A model generated the notes under the pieces. That model was not told where the DNA came from. It saw only the letters and a list, made by a program, of their open reading frames with translations, and did not search any database. Below are positions 12,876-29,130 of a stretch of 64,000 nucleotides of DNA, one piece after another; positions within the stretch are counted from its first letter, which is position 1, and every line of letters begins with the position of its first letter. The translations under genes and the position numbers were made by a program. This stretch comes from Marsupella aquatica (taxonomy: Eukaryota > Marchantiophyta), in contig OZ316895.1 of assembly GCA_973895155.1 (NCBI GenBank), positions 13,888,001 through 13,952,000 of the forward strand. The letters are read 5' to 3'.

Positions 12876-15869
12876 CAGCAATTTCGAGTGCAAGATGAAG
12901 ACAATGTACAGGACGCTGGTGTATAAGATTTTAATGGATAAAAAACAGGTTTGCACTCCTTCCCATTTCAACCTGGGAATTATAAGGAAAGTTCTTATAG
13001 CACGGGATCGAAGCCACGGCACAGTAGAAACATGAACCGTGATCATACATAACAAAAAACAATATGTTTTTCATGTAACGTCCACTCTGAAAAGCGTCTG
13101 GTCTTGTATTTTTAAGTGTGATGTCGCGCTTCAACGACAGTACTTTACGTGCCACGTGCTGTTATATTGATTCTGCCTAATTAGCCCACAAAATTGAGAA
13201 GTGTGCAGAGCTATGTGGATTTCCTTGTTCTTTCAGCGCTTCTACTTGATTAAGATGTAGATAATATTCTATATATTCACAGAAAGGAAAGGTTGATTCA
13301 TTTATATTGATGTGGATGACAAGTGGATCTAACTTGAATTGACGGGTCTCATAAGTTACCAGATTTTACTTGCGAAATTTCTTTCAAGATATTATCGAGA
13401 TGAGGCTCAGGATATTTTGGTTGATTGAATTTCCTCAGTTTTCTGACGTTTACTGGAATGTACCGCAGTTGTCCTCCTGCAGGTCGAATACCCTATTGAG
13501 TAGAGTAAATGTGTCGCCACCACTCGCATTCTATGCCTTGAAGCTGTCTTCGAGTTCTCACATGGACAGAAGCAACAGTCTGATATCTAGTCTGATATCT
13601 AGTCTGAATTGATGTTTACCTTCATTTTAGCGAAGTGATGGAGAGTTTTCCAGTCAGTATGCATTTGAGGCAGTCAACAACTTTGTTTAAAATTTCGACC
13701 AATACGATGATCGAGATCATTGTTACAATTTGCAAGTAATTTCCAGCCCAGTGATTTCATTTCTCTTCTTTGAGTCCAGACTTCAAGTGCTGCTTTCTGC
13801 GATGCTCGAAGATGTGTTCAAAGGTCGTCCCCTTCACACTGTTTGTGTAACCTGGTCGAATCCGAAAGGCAGCAGGAAATCATACTGACTCTCATTGAGA
13901 CTTTTGGACCTACGTCGCCATCCACAGCCGAAAATGTTTTCAGAGAGGACCTTAACGACAAGGAGCCATTGGTCTCCTCAATTGGATTTTGGTAATTTTT
14001 CGTCTTTATGGTCGAGTGGTCATCCAATACAGGGGTGTCAAGTACAATAGAGAACTCAACGTCACACTTGTGCATGGGGGAGGCATATTGAAGCTGGGTG
14101 AATACAAGTCATGGGGCCGCTTGACGTCAAGTACACTGTGAGCCTTGCGTGTTGGATAAATCCATGGTCTAAATCAGGAGCATTGGCTGATGGGTAAATC
14201 GGACAGCCTTGCCCGAGCCTTGCACACAGACACACATGGGTATGAAATTGGAAAACCGGATAACCTTACCCGAGATTGCACAGACCGTGCAAAATCTTGT
14301 AATGAGAAAATAACCACTAATGACAAGCACTGATTGCCAGAACCCGTTTTGCATTAAGCCAGACGTTGAGGATAGTAGGCGCTTGGGGTTAATTACTTGC
14401 AAAGGCAATAGTGGGCTCTCAATCTGGGCCCAAGGGGCAAACGGGTTGTCCAAAATTCTGACGTCAGAGTTGTGGCCTGCAAGTATTCGGTATTAGCTAC
14501 AGTTGTTGATTGACCTCAAGTGCCTCCTGGGATAAGAATTAAAGTTCGTCCAAAAACTCTTCAGGTTGTACCTCGTTGTCACTGGCAAACAGTCTTGAAT
14601 TGTCGAACTCTTGGTCGAGACATTGAGAGCTTTATCTAGTAAAATGGCAGTCAGGTATATAAAATATTGCAAAGGACAAAAGGCGCCATACCGAGGGACA
14701 AGATACAATAGTCAGGTCCAGGCTGTTGGTGTGATCTCGTCGATCTCTGGAGAGGTATAAAACAAAACTGGACAGTCAAATCTGTCAAAGAGGCCCACCT
14801 GCACCTTTCCCAGCTGACCAATCTCTGACTTCATTCGTTATTCAGACAAAAACCTCGCTCACGAAATTCACGTTCACACCCACGAGTTTGCCCTCTCTAC
14901 CCAAAGGGCTGCTGACGAGCATCACGACATCGTCACAGTAAACGACTTTCAGTCTGTCCCTGCCCAGTTGTTCGATTGCGACTCGCTGGACGTCTCACTT
15001 TACAAGTGCGAATCTCATTCCCGGCTGACGTGCAGACGGAGAACCTAAAGGATTTTCATCACTTTTGTACCCAAAGTTCGATTCTAATCCTGCCTGCTAC
15101 GAAGAAAACACAAGTCGAAACATGAATGAGGATCCTGCCCCGGTATTTCGTCTTCGAAACTCAGGTATGTTCGCTCGGATTGTGTGGGAGCTTCCAGTCC
15201 GCTGAGCTCGCTCGGACGGTGTCGGAGCTCCCAGTCCGCTGAGTTCGCTCGGACGGTGTGGGAGCTCCCAGTCCGCTTAGTTTCATTCCACTCGGCTATC
15301 ATGACAAATCCACGAAGCCTGTTCTTGTCCTAGGTGTCTTGCTCCTTGTAAACCAGGTCCCGAAGTTGGTCATTCAGTAATCCAGATCGAATTTTAGACA
15401 CGGCACCTACTCTTTCACGAGTTTTGAGTCCCGGTCAATTTGCGCAAGAATCCCAAAAGTCTCTTCTTGACTCAAAACAAGTGCAATCACAGATTGCTGC
15501 AGTGTTCTCAACGCCTTGGAATTCAAAAAACGCAGAGAAAGATCCTCCGTACCATAAAAAAGCTCGTCCGGCTTACATTTCCTCGTCTACCTTAATGACG
15601 AAGAGATATGAAAATGAAATACACGGCACCGGTAGAGTTATACATAATTTACTATACTAACACGAGAGCTCAAAAGTAGAGAGTTTCTAGAGACCTCACT
15701 GATGGCCTGCGGATTCTACCCTTGTGGTCATACCGCTGCTTCTCAGGCTAGTGCTCTTTCTGACAAAACTGTCCGCCTAATCGTCACAGAATAATCGCCG
15801 CTCTGATCTATTTAACAAAAAACCCTGACAAACCCCGCATTACTAATAGCAAGATTTTCTCCCTTGATT
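12876..15869. other. Intergenic region between two convergent genes
   Basis: Holds the 3' UTRs of the AUX/LAX gene (left) and the KARI gene (right). I see no further gene. A TATCTAGTCTGA word is doubled near 13580-13610, and a compact array of 37-bp repeats lies at 15171-15281. Confidence 0.5.
15171..15281. repeat. Tandem repeat, three copies of 37 bp
   Basis: The unit TCGCTCGGAC...GTGTGGGAGCTCCC and CAGTCCGCTGAG begins at 15171, 15208 and 15245, an exact 37-bp period with a few substitutions. The GGGAGCTCCC core inside each unit is a 10-bp palindrome in the second and third copies. Confidence 0.85.
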
Positions 15870-19646
<3,777 letters not shown>

Positions 19647-20082
19647 TTCTTCCCTGTTTTTCTCGAAGTTCCGTCCTACAAGAGATCACAGGTAAAAACC
19701 TGGGTCACAGCACTTAGCTGCGCAGCAACGGATCCTAGAACAGCACCAACGATTGTACCCCAAACCCTTAGACCCAACTCGCACGCAGTCGGCCCTTCAG
19801 AATGCGGCCTCACTTAACACTTGCGCAACCTTCGCAAAAAGCACAATCTTCCTGAAGCAGGCGATTCCTACCCACTACAACATGCAGTGTCTTGATCTTA
19901 GTTTGTGATCATTTCCTCCAGTGGCTCTCCGCAACCTAATCTCACGAACAAAGTGGAGCGCAGTCTCGGTCGCGTGGGTGAGGCGATGGTGAGGCGATGG
20001 CGAGGCAAGCAAATGTGAGGGTTATTACACAGCGCCAACCCCTTGGCGAGGAGCAAGGAGAGGAAGGGAATAATTCCTGTCG
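19647..20082. other. KARI 5' UTR/promoter side
   Basis: Sequence upstream of the KARI start codon on the minus strand. No gene is seen. A GAGGCGATGG word is repeated near 19980-20000. The proximal promoter of KARI should lie here, but no clear TATA box was fixed. Confidence 0.4.
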
Positions 20083-20491
20083 TTACCTGTGTCTAATCTT
20101 TTTTCCTAGGTGCCACCATTTCCATAACACATAAGATGAGCAAGGTTAAGTGTGTCTAACCTTTTCTCCTAGGTGCCACCATTTCCATAACAGTGTGCCT
20201 AAACCCAGAAAATGTTCCCTATAATTTTTTACCCAGTTTGGATTGGGTTATTGTCTAAAATCTGTTCTCACAAAGCTCAGAAAAACTTCCTTATTGCAGT
20301 GGTAAGCTAACACATAAGATGAGCAAGGCAAGGTTACCTGTGTCTAACCTTTTCTCCTAGGTGCCACCATTTCCATAACCCTATGCCTAAACCCAGAAAA
20401 TGTTCCCTATAATCTTTTCCCCCAGTTTGGATTGGGTTATTGTCTAAAATCTGTTCTCACAAAGCTCAGAAAAACTTCCTTATTGCATTGG
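20083..20491. repeat. 183-bp tandem repeat, two full and one partial copy
   Basis: Two near-identical copies start at AACACATAAGATGAGCAAGG, positions 20126 and 20309 (period 183 bp). Both contain CCTAGGTGCCACCATTTCC and TTGGATTGGGTTATTGTC segments. A partial copy precedes them at 20083-20125. The array lies 440-850 bp upstream of the KARI start codon. Confidence 0.9.
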
Positions 20492-21228
20492 TGAGCATTT
20501 TCTCACTTCCTGGTCACATGATTAGAGACTAGAAACCCTAGACCAAATCTTCATTACCCTGTATGTAATGAGCCTTCCCCCTCCTGGGAGGGGAGGTCAA
20601 CTGCCAGGGTTACGTTGACTCCCCTGGCGCTGCCACTTCTCCAGGGCAGGGCGGGAGGTGCGGCCTTACCCCAATTTTTGGCGCCCGTTTTTCAGCAGCT
20701 GCTTTTTCGGGCTTGGCTATGCATGGCGTTTTGTTTTTGGGCTCGGCTGTTTGTCGCGACCTTTTTAGCTGTTTGGGCTTCTGTTTCGGGTTTGGTATCC
20801 AGTTTTGGACTGCAGCTTCGGCCTGCTGGGCATATCGTTCTGTCTTTTGATACCGGCGGGGGTTTTTTGTTGGGGCTTGCCGCTTGACTTTTGTGCCTTC
20901 TGTCAGGGTCTTGCGATTTTGGGGACCCCTTCCTGGCTTCCCTCGGGCTCCCCTTCCGAGGGGCCCTTGAGGACAGGGCTCTCCTTTCTTGCCCCTTAGG
21001 GCTGTCTTGCATGTGCAAGAGTCCTGAGCAAAGCGACCCTTACGGCCCACAGATGTCGGGGAAAAGTGGGAGTGTGAATCTAAACACAATCTTTGGAAGT
21101 TTACGTGTGACGTGCTCACTCCGTCGCATCTACTTCTTTGTCATTCACACCACAAATTCTACAGGGCAGGATGCAGGAGCTTCTGCACTAAAACTTGCCC
21201 CTGCAAAGTCGATGCCTGCATATTTCCA

Positions 21229-21312
21229 CATTACATGCGGCAATGCGAAGCAGAGTTCCGCATTACATGCGGCAATGGGAAGCAAAGTTCCGCATTATAT
21301 GCGGCAATGCGA
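21229..21312. repeat. 32-bp tandem repeat, 2.6 copies
   Basis: TTACATGCGGCAATGCGAAG...AGTTCCGCA begins at 21231, 21263 and 21295 (as TTATATGCGG), an exact 32-bp period. Confidence 0.85.
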
Positions 21313-21489
21313 AAACAACATAACGTGAAAGTGCCTTGCGCAACCTCACTCGTTTCTACTTGCTTCCTACTGTTTGGTCACTGCCGTTGCTCCTTGCCTC
21401 TGCAAAGTTCCGTTGCGCTGCTGCCTTGAATCACAACATGCGCTCATGCCTTGATAGCTGCCTCGATACTTCACCCGGAATTGTTGATG

Positions 21490-21640
21490 TTTGCTCACTG
21501 CCGCTGCTTTGTTCCTTCGCTTTGCTCACTGCCGCTGCTTCGTTCCTTTGCTTTGCTCACTGTCGCGCGCTGCTTCATTCCTTTGCTTTGCTCACTGCCG
21601 CACGCTGCTTCATTCCTTTGCACTGCTGCTCAGTTGTACA
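21490..21640. repeat. 31-35 bp tandem repeat, four copies
   Basis: TTGCTCACTGCCGCTGCTT followed by CATTCCTTTGC recurs at 21491, 21522, 21553 and 21588. Overlapping plus-strand frames across it would encode Leu/Phe/Cys-rich repeats such as CSLPLLRSFALL; I regard these as by-products of the array. Confidence 0.8.
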
Positions 21641-22311
21641 TGGGCTGAGAAACCTGAATTGGACTTGCACTCATGCTCACAGAGCACTGCTCGATACCGG
21701 ACTGCTGCCTTCAATGGAAATCGTCAAGAACTCACTAGGATTGCTCCTTGCTGACTTCGTGTCCTTCGTCTTTCCTTAACGGTTGGTGCCAACATTTGAT
21801 TCCAGCCACAAAATTTCTGGGAGGAGACTACTAGCCGTTCACACCTGATCTAAGCAAAGCTAATGTCAATGTTGCGACCTCTGTGAAGCAGCAAGTAATG
21901 TAAAGCAAGGACTTACAAAGAATTCCTCACAATCCTTGCTTATAGTGTTTCGAGTGTCACCTAACAATTCCTAACAGAATCTATGTGTACACTTGTCAGG
22001 TACTATTTTTCTTTCGAACCCGTATATAGTAGAGTGTAGGTATTTTACAGACATACAAAGGATGAGTATATGTCCTAAGCTTTCCTTACTTTGATATGTA
22101 CTTTACAGAAATTCAGTGGTTACTTTGTATGCATGCACATCGATGCTCACAAAAATTAACTTCACTCTTTGCTACTACTTGGTTCACTTGTGTATGTCTA
22201 ATTAATTGGTTCACTCATTCATTACCCTCAATTTCTCTCTTGACTTTTGAGATGTTCTTTCCATTAAATCACTATTGTGCAGGGCTTTTGAGTTCGGACT
22301 GTTTTGAAGCA

Positions 22312-23669
22312 ATGGTGCTCTCAAATGAGGAATGGGAAATAATATTGTCCATTATTGTTGCTCTCCAGCAACTGCTCTTGCTACAACTGCAATTGGCCAC
22401 TCTGGTTGTTACCGATTCTTTACCACATAGACTGGTGCAGGATGACAATGGTACACAATTTGCAAATTTACTTCGACTCTTTCAAACTATTCAACATGCA
22501 TTTTACAGAGATTATCATCATATCTCTGGGAATTACATTGAACCTAGGTCAAGAGAGTGGAGCGACTGGTATTTGATGCATGTCATCGAGCATGATCCCG
22601 TTCGTTTCAAATATTTGTTTCGAGTGTCACCGGCAATATTCATGTACATTTGTGACCTGGTTAGAGAAGACATGATAACGAATCCACCACCCGGCCTCCG
22701 CAATTTGACGAACAGAACATTGTCCGTTGAGCGTTAGGTTGCCATAGCCCTACGACAGTTTTCCAGTGGGTGTTTGCTACTAACACTTTCAGAGATGTTT
22801 GGCGTTTCCGTCCCATGCATATCAGATGTTGTTTGGCGATTTGTTAGGGCTTTAATTGTGCGAGGCAGAGGGCAACATTTGAGTTGGCCGCAAGGAGAGG
22901 CCATGGCAAGGGTAAAATAAGAATTTTGCCAATTGCAAGGATTCCCAAATTGTTGTGGTGCCATTGATGCCACTCATTTTCAAGTGGAGTTACCTCCTGG
23001 AACAAATTCTGTTGATTATCGTGATTAAGAACATGGTCAAAGCACTTCCATGCAAGCTGTCTGTGATATTCGTCTTCAATTTTTGGATGTTTTTTCAGGA
23101 TGGCCTAGCAGCATTCAAGACTCTCGCCTTCTACGGGTGTCTGGTTTTTTAGTGATGTTATGGAATATCACACAAAACTCTCCGGTCCGGTATTTACTTC
23201 TCCAACCGGATTCAGTACAAGGGAGTACATTATTGGAGATTCTGGTTACCCTGCTTATCCCTGGTTGCTTAACCCTTTTCCTTCTACAACAGAGCATAGT
23301 CGCAAAAGACACTTTAATTATATGTTGAGCTCGACTAGGATGTGCGTGGAACGAGCTTTTGGGCAATTGAAGAATAGTTGGAGATTTATTTCATGCAAAA
23401 TGTATAGGCCATCTCCTTATCGATTAGCGCACTATATTACTTGTGCATGTATTCTTCATAATATTCGTATTGACCATGGAGATGTGTACGATCCAGCTTG
23501 GGGGATAGATCCAGACCCTCCTTATGAACCCAGAGGGCCCCCTGCTACCCATCATAATTACGATAATGGGCGTAGATATCGCATTGCAATGATGGATCAT
23601 TTGTTGCCAGAGATAGAGTGGGAGGAACAACAAAGGCGTAATGCTGCCCCTAGGGATCATAGATTGTGA
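22312..23669 (+). pseudogene. PIF/Harbinger DDE transposase, decayed
   Basis: The frame opens at an ATG at 22312 and encodes a Harbinger-type transposase: a helical N-terminal part (WSDWYLMHVIEHDPVRFKYLFR), then GAIDATHF (first catalytic Asp), GDSGYPAYPWLL (second Asp) and VERAFGQLKNSWRF (Glu). DDE_Tnp_4-type domain, so the enzyme would cut and paste a DNA element with 3-bp TTA/TAA targets. It is dead: in-frame stops at 22735-22737 (TAG), 22918-22920 (TAA) and 23026-23028 (TAA), and a frameshift near 23150. Each stop falls where relatives have Gln or Arg. It faces the MYB/SANT gene of the same element tail to tail. Confidence 0.9.
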
Positions 23670-23813
23670 TCACTTATGTTTTCACACATGTTTACGGAAA
23701 ATTTGAATAAAATTTGTGATTGAAATGTGCATCAAAGTGTCATCAAAGATTGTACATAGTTTCATGTCACTCTCAATTCAAGCACTATCTACACAAACCA
23801 AACAAATGCTACT

Positions 23814-24944
23814 TTAGTGTGAAGGCCGTGAAGAACTTGCAAGCTTCTCCATCAGGACCTCAGTCAAACGTGTTATCTGCTCGGGTGTTGTCGTCATTGC
23901 TCTAGCCAAAGTCCTCTCTTGTCGCTCTTGGACCTGACACTCACGTTCTCGGATTTCACACTCACGTTCTCGGATGTGAGAATCGTGTTCACGAATTTCA
24001 CAGTCACGCTTGGCCGAGGAAGCCATGTCAACACAACTGTTGGCCATGGTTTTGAACTGCGCTTGCCTATCATTGCCAGACTTGAATGCCTTTTGCTTCA
24101 CACCTCTCTTTCTTGGGCCAAAAAAGTCCTGAGGGGATGATGGTTGTCTCACTCCATCAGTATTGTTGGTGTTCCCTTGTGCACTTTGTTGCGTTGGCCT
24201 TGCACAATCAGCCTGGCTAGCAGGTACAGACCTATCTTCATCAACGTCATCTTCATGATCGCCTGCAAAACACAAAACTTGCTGCATTCAATAAATGAAG
24301 ACGATAGTAAAGAAATTTAACTCATAAACTAAAGATAGATACATTGTCTTGGGTAGCAAAGCACTTGTAGAGGTGAGAGTAAAAACTATCTTACTTTCTG
24401 ACAACAAAATTAATGGATCCTCCTGGGGGTTTCGGTCCATCGAAGAAATGTCAGATAAGAATTGTTTAGGTGGAGTGATGCGCGGAATATCTGCATACCA
24501 CTCCATCATTGTCTCATACAAATCAATAGAGAAATTAGTGGGAAATCTCTTTTCGCATCGCAACTTGTCATCCATGTTGAAGTAGGAAATCTGCCCAGTT
24601 TTCTGCAAATTCTCATAGTCATAAATCATTTTGAACTTGCTGTCAATGAGCTGCCACTTCTTCTTACAACTGTTGTGATCTCGAATAGGATTAGTGAACC
24701 CCTCATCCTCCATAAATTTTGCCACTACTTTCCATTTCAACTTAGTGTTGGTCATCTTCTGCTGAGTGGAGCCTCCCAGTACAACAGTATGGTACTCATT
24801 TTGTTTTGTTGCAATAAGAGCCTTCATCTCTATGTCAGTCCAATCTGGCAACTTACTCTTTCCTTGAGGTTGTGATGCACCTTGCCATGAAGTTGTGCCT
24901 TGACCACTCTGGTTTTGGCTTGTCATCTGAAAGCCAAAAAACAA
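23814..24944 (-). CDS. Harbinger accessory MYB/SANT-like DNA-binding protein (2 exons)
   Basis: Second protein of a PIF/Harbinger element, which normally binds the transposase and the element ends and carries both into the nucleus. Exon 1 is 24395-24944, exon 2 is 23814-24262; GT/AG sites and phase agree, giving 332 residues (an ATG six codons downstream, at 24926, is an alternative start). The trihelix/MYB-like domain occupies residues 35-140 (LPDWTDIEMKALI, KWKVVAKFMEDEGF, CKKKWQLIDSKFKMI). Exon 2 has an acidic stretch, a basic KRGVKQKAF segment and a charged coiled-coil tail with repeated CEIRERE units. Unlike the partner transposase it has no stop or frameshift. Confidence 0.85.
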
Positions 24945-25270
24945 TATGCAAATTACTTTGTCAAAAAGTTACAAAACTAATGAATACAAAAAACAAATTG
25001 AGTCTCTGAAACATATGTAGAAGCAAACATACAAATTCCCAAACCACAAGAGTGCTTGAAAAAAACATCATTGCAAATTAAAACCATGGACTTTACTACT
25101 CATTCAAATTTTGCCAAAAGTTGTCGAAGCAAAGTTATCCCCAAAGTTAAAATTATCAAAATAATCCAAAATGGTACATAGAAAGAACATTGTAAATACT
25201 AGGTCTTATGAGTATAACCCTCTATGTATCTAACTTTGAGGTTCTTTTTAGCAAGGTAGTGCTTCTCGAA
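24945..25270. other. AT-rich spacer
   Basis: AT-rich sequence between the MYB/SANT gene and the split gene to its right. The right end of the Harbinger element probably lies here, but no inverted repeat matching the left flank was found. Confidence 0.4.
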
Positions 25271-25353
25271 TCAAGGCCCAAGATCTAGAGAATCATTATC
25301 CAAGCAAACTTTTTTTCTACATCTCACAGGAATAGCATCTCGGTCATGAGTTG

Positions 25354-25370
25354 ATGGTCCTGTACTATTT
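25354..25370. repeat. Target-site duplication of the LINE, left copy
   Basis: A 17-bp word ATGGTCCTGTACTATTT, identical to 30433-30449. The T run immediately to its right is the reverse complement of the LINE poly(A) tail. Confidence 0.95.
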
Positions 25371-25731
25371 TTTTTTCTGCAAATTTTTAAGAAATTAATA
25401 TATATTCCGCGAAAACCCCACGGATGAGGGGGAGCCAGGCAGGCCAGAAACACAAAGAGGGGGCAACAAGCCCCGCATTTGACAGACATAACAGCCTTCT
25501 GGGCCCCGAGCCGGACCAGAAAGACCACCTAAGTCAGAGCAGCCTAATACACATAAGTCAAGTACCAAAAGGGGCAAATTAATCTCTCCCTCCCACCACC
25601 GCCACAAAGGAAAGCCCAAAGGGCTCACAACCACCTCACAGCCAAGGGGACAAACAATACACCGTCCCTCTCTACCACCACCACAACCACAAAGGAAAGC
25701 CCAAAGGGCTCACAGCAACTTACCACATCTC

Positions 25732-27477
25732 CTATGGGCTCACAATAGAGCAGGGGTTACCCTTGCTAATCCACTCTAATCGTTCAGTCTTTATGTTCTC
25801 CAGGGCACCAAGAAGCCGAGTGAGACGCCTACCAGCCTTAAGGCTGTCACAAACACCACGGATGTGATCTGCTACCTCTGACAACACAGAAATCATGTCC
25901 AGTTTCCGGCAACCTCCAATACCAAACATGTGTTCATTTCTCCCAACCCAAAGGGTCCAGAGAACCTGAAAAATGAGGAACCACCTGAGAGAGTGTATCA
26001 CTTCCCTGCCAGCTGCCGCCTCTAGGAGTCCACACAGCCCACCATTCAAACAAAGCAGCGAACCTTGGAAACACTGTTGGACAAGTGTCCATCCTCTACC
26101 AGCATGAATGCACTCCCAGAAGAGATGAGGGATAGATTCGATCACTCCCACACAGAGCTTGCAATCCCAAATGTCTTGGTCAATTTTAAGAGCACGTTCC
26201 CCAGTGAACAGACCCCGAGCAATCACCCTCCAGATGAAGGTTTTTCCTCGCATTGATAAGTCAGATTCCCACAGTTGAGTCCACCTGCTCGACCATTCTT
26301 CCACAGTCCTCATCACTCCCCAGCGTCGATTGAGCGCCATTACATCCAGCACTGTTGGTCTAAGGAATTGGTACGATCTATAATTCTCCAATTTAAATGC
26401 CTTCAGAGGCTCCAATTTGTCTTCCCAACGCCATTGATCCGCACAGAGGTCCATATCTGAGTAGCAACCTTGTGCCCTGGAAATCAGGGCAAGAAACTCA
26501 GCGCCCCGGGCTAGAGCCGGAGCGTCAAGGCCTCTGATCAGCAAGAGACGCCCAGAAAGATCACGCCAACAATTCCTCTCAGCATCCCAGAGATCTCCTA
26601 TGGCTCTAACACCCAATCTGCCACAGAGATTGGCAACTTCCAAGATGCTCCCATTAGGAAGGGAGTGAAATCCTCTCACACAGCGAAGCGAGTCCTCCAC
26701 TGACCACCGTCTCGGGAACCCCCTCATCCCGGGGACAAAGGATAAAAAAGCTCTGAGGCGTATCCAAGCCCTCCACAGTCCCCCAGTGTAAGGTACTCCA
26801 CCCAAGGATCTAGGAGAACAGAGCAGTATCTTGTCTTGAAAGGAGTATTGATTCCTTCTCAGCACCTTGTAATTCATCCAGCCAGCGAGCTTTAGGTTAG
26901 CATCCAGTAGTTTAGCCCATTCTGATTTGGGGTCATCCAAGGCTTTCGTAAACCACTGGCATAGGAGCGCATCTGAGTGACTGCGAAAATCTTTGAATCC
27001 AAGGCCTCCCTCAGCTCGAGGTTTAGCCATCCGCTTCCAGGCTACCAATGGAATCTTCTTCCCACCCTCAGCATTATAGCCCCACAGAAAATCACGACAT
27101 AATGCAATCATCTTCTTAGCAAGTCCCTCTGAAGATCTCAGGAACATCATGTGGTAGATGGGGATCGCCTGCAGTACATGGCGGACCAAAATAGTTCGAC
27201 CTGTAAAGGACAGAAACTTCGACGCCCAAGACGATAGCGGTGCTCCAATCTTGTCCAGACAGAATGAGTGAAGTTGATTCGGTTTTAGCCCCCATCCCAT
27301 TGGAGCCCCCAAGTACTTCTGGACCTCACCTTTGCAACTGATCCTGCACCCAGTCGTCGTCAACCAAGCAGGGGTCTCCTCCATCGCAAAGGGGATCACC
27401 GTTGACTTCTGTAGATTCAGTCTTGCACCTGTAGCAGATTCATAACAAGCAAGCAGATTCCTAACCTGTTGAAAAGT
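25732..27477 (-). pseudogene. LINE ORF2, C-terminal half
   Basis: Continues the RT after the insertion: FQQVRNLLACYESATGARLNLQKS (read in pieces), KYLGAPMGWG, LSFTGRTILVRHVLQAIPIY, GGLGFKDFRSHSDALLCQW, then the zf-RVT-like segment FIWRVIARGLFTGERAL and CKLCVGVIESIPHLFWEC. These are standard for plant L1-type ORF2 ends. The frame itself has no stop until 25732, so this LINE is fairly young apart from the insertion. Confidence 0.9.
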
Positions 27478-28387
27478 TGTGGAATGGTTCAAGGGAGGCT
27501 TGAGTAGGAAATGCGTCAGTTTTTTGCTTTCAAGGAGTAGTAATTACATAGTTTAGTGATTAGCGGAGTTGTTAGGTTTAAGGTAACTTAATAACTAGGG
27601 AAGTAGAGTAGGGAAATAAATTGAGGGAGAGGACATGTTTCTCTAAGAAGTATCAAGAGTTGAGTAAGTTATTTGGTAAGGGCGGAAAAAAGTTACGGTA
27701 GTCGGCAAGTCGGGCCGAAGGCATGACCGATACTTTTGAGTGATAAGTTTTGCTAAGACTCACCCTATAGGTGCTAGGTAGTCCCTAGACCACACATGAA
27801 AGTCACAAAGTCAAGTGGGGTCTTAACCTAGGAGTTGTAAGTATTTTGGCAAAACTTAAAGTTACCAAATAGCGGGTCTCGGGAAAAATAGCTCATGGGA
27901 AAAGATAGGGGTTCCATGTTGCAAAATAGGTTAAATATGGTCCACTCTATCCCTGGAAACTTGTGGGAGAACTTGGTTACCTTTGGTTACTTTTTGGGAG
28001 CATCTCAAAGTTGAGAAGAATTTTGGAAAACATAAGAATTAACCCTCTTTACCTAATTTTAGAAAATTGGTTATAGGGTTTTGTTTAGATCTTAGTAAAC
28101 CAGGACATAGCCCTATGTCAAGAAAATCTATGGATCTACTCAAAAGTCCTTTTGGCCTTATGGGTGATTTTTGGCGGTGGGTACAATATGGGCCGGGGAA
28201 TTATAGTTTTTCCCAAATAACGAAATCCGACTAAGTGTAAAAATGCTTCGACGAGGCTACTACAAGGCAGGAATAAGTCAAGCACAAGGTCGGCTAGGAG
28301 ATGGTTGAATAGACCAGGCAATCACAAGGTGAAGGAGCTTGAGTGGGAGTGGTAGTTAGTTGGACTTTTGTTGTAGTGTGACTTTGG

Positions 28388-28535
28388 TAGTTAGTAGGAC
28401 TTTGGTCCTTGGTCCTTGGTGGGCTACTTTGGTCCTTGGTCCTTGGTGGGCTACTTTGGTCCTCTACCTTGGTCCTTGGTCCTTGGTGGGCTACTTTGGT
28501 CCTTGGTCCTTGGTCCTTGGTGGGCTACCTTGGTG
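28388..28535. repeat. GGTCCTTGGTGGGCTACTTT minisatellite
   Basis: Five copies of a unit containing GGTCCTTGGT plus GGGCTACTTT, with internal doubling or tripling of CTTGGTC. It sits about 20 bp upstream of a TATATAAGG box in the LTR-like insertion, where LTR enhancer repeats commonly lie. Confidence 0.9.
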
Positions 28536-28789
28536 TGGTGTGGAAGGAGAATAGTATATAAGGAAGAAATTTTCATTTGTTAGGGACCGAGAGTCTCATC
28601 TCTTAAGTGGAATCTCTACCTTGCCAAGGTAGGGCTAAGCTTGAGAAAGGAGGGGTGGTCCATGCTTAGTGTGGAGAATGTGTAGTGAACTTTTATTGTA
28701 AAGGTGATACAATAAAAGGAGACTTGTCAATCTTCATGTGACCATTAAGTGTGAGTGCATTTGAAGTGTATGAGAGCAAGAGAAGAGTC

Positions 28790-29130
28790 CATGCTATGGT
28801 GTAATCTTGGTCTAAGCTCAAAGGGGATGTGCTAGAACAAAACCAAGGCCAAGGAGGCAAGGTTAAGGTAGAGCACTACTTTGAGACTTAGAAAGGATTA
28901 TAGCTTGAGGGTGGAAAGTACTTTGCTTGGTGTGTGGTGTTAACAAGAAGTAAGAACAAGAGGAAGAGTCCTTAGATAGAGGAGCCTTCTCTAGAGCTCA
29001 AAGGGGATGTGTGGACCCAAACCAAGGCCAGGGGGCAAGGTTGAGGGGTAACACTACTTTGAGGGTCTTGAGGAGACTTAAGCTTGAAGAGGAAAGTACT
29101 TTGGTTCTTGGGTGTTTGTGTGAGACTCTT
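28790..29130. repeat. 186-bp direct duplication inside the LTR-like element
   Basis: The segment AGCTCAAAGGGGATGTG ... CCAAGGCC ... GCAAGGTT ... ACACTACTTTGAG ... GAAAGTACTTTG is present starting near 28815 and again near 29001, with many substitutions. Confidence 0.8.

Larger units (their letters stand above)
20492..22311. other. Low-complexity intergenic region
   Basis: No gene is called. 20583-21060 is GC-rich with overlapping open frames on both strands, all of biased composition. Two short tandem arrays follow (separate entries). The left flank of the PIF/Harbinger element lies in 21.7-22.3 kb, but I could not find its terminal inverted repeat. Confidence 0.45.

Noticed and set aside
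20610-21119. Long overlapping frames on both strands in GC-rich sequence
   Set aside because: Stop codons are rare here because of base composition; the proteins are Lys/Pro- or Leu/Phe-biased and match nothing.
21336-21779. Leu/Phe/Cys-rich repeated protein
   Set aside because: Produced by reading through a 31-35 bp tandem array; three frames give similar peptides.
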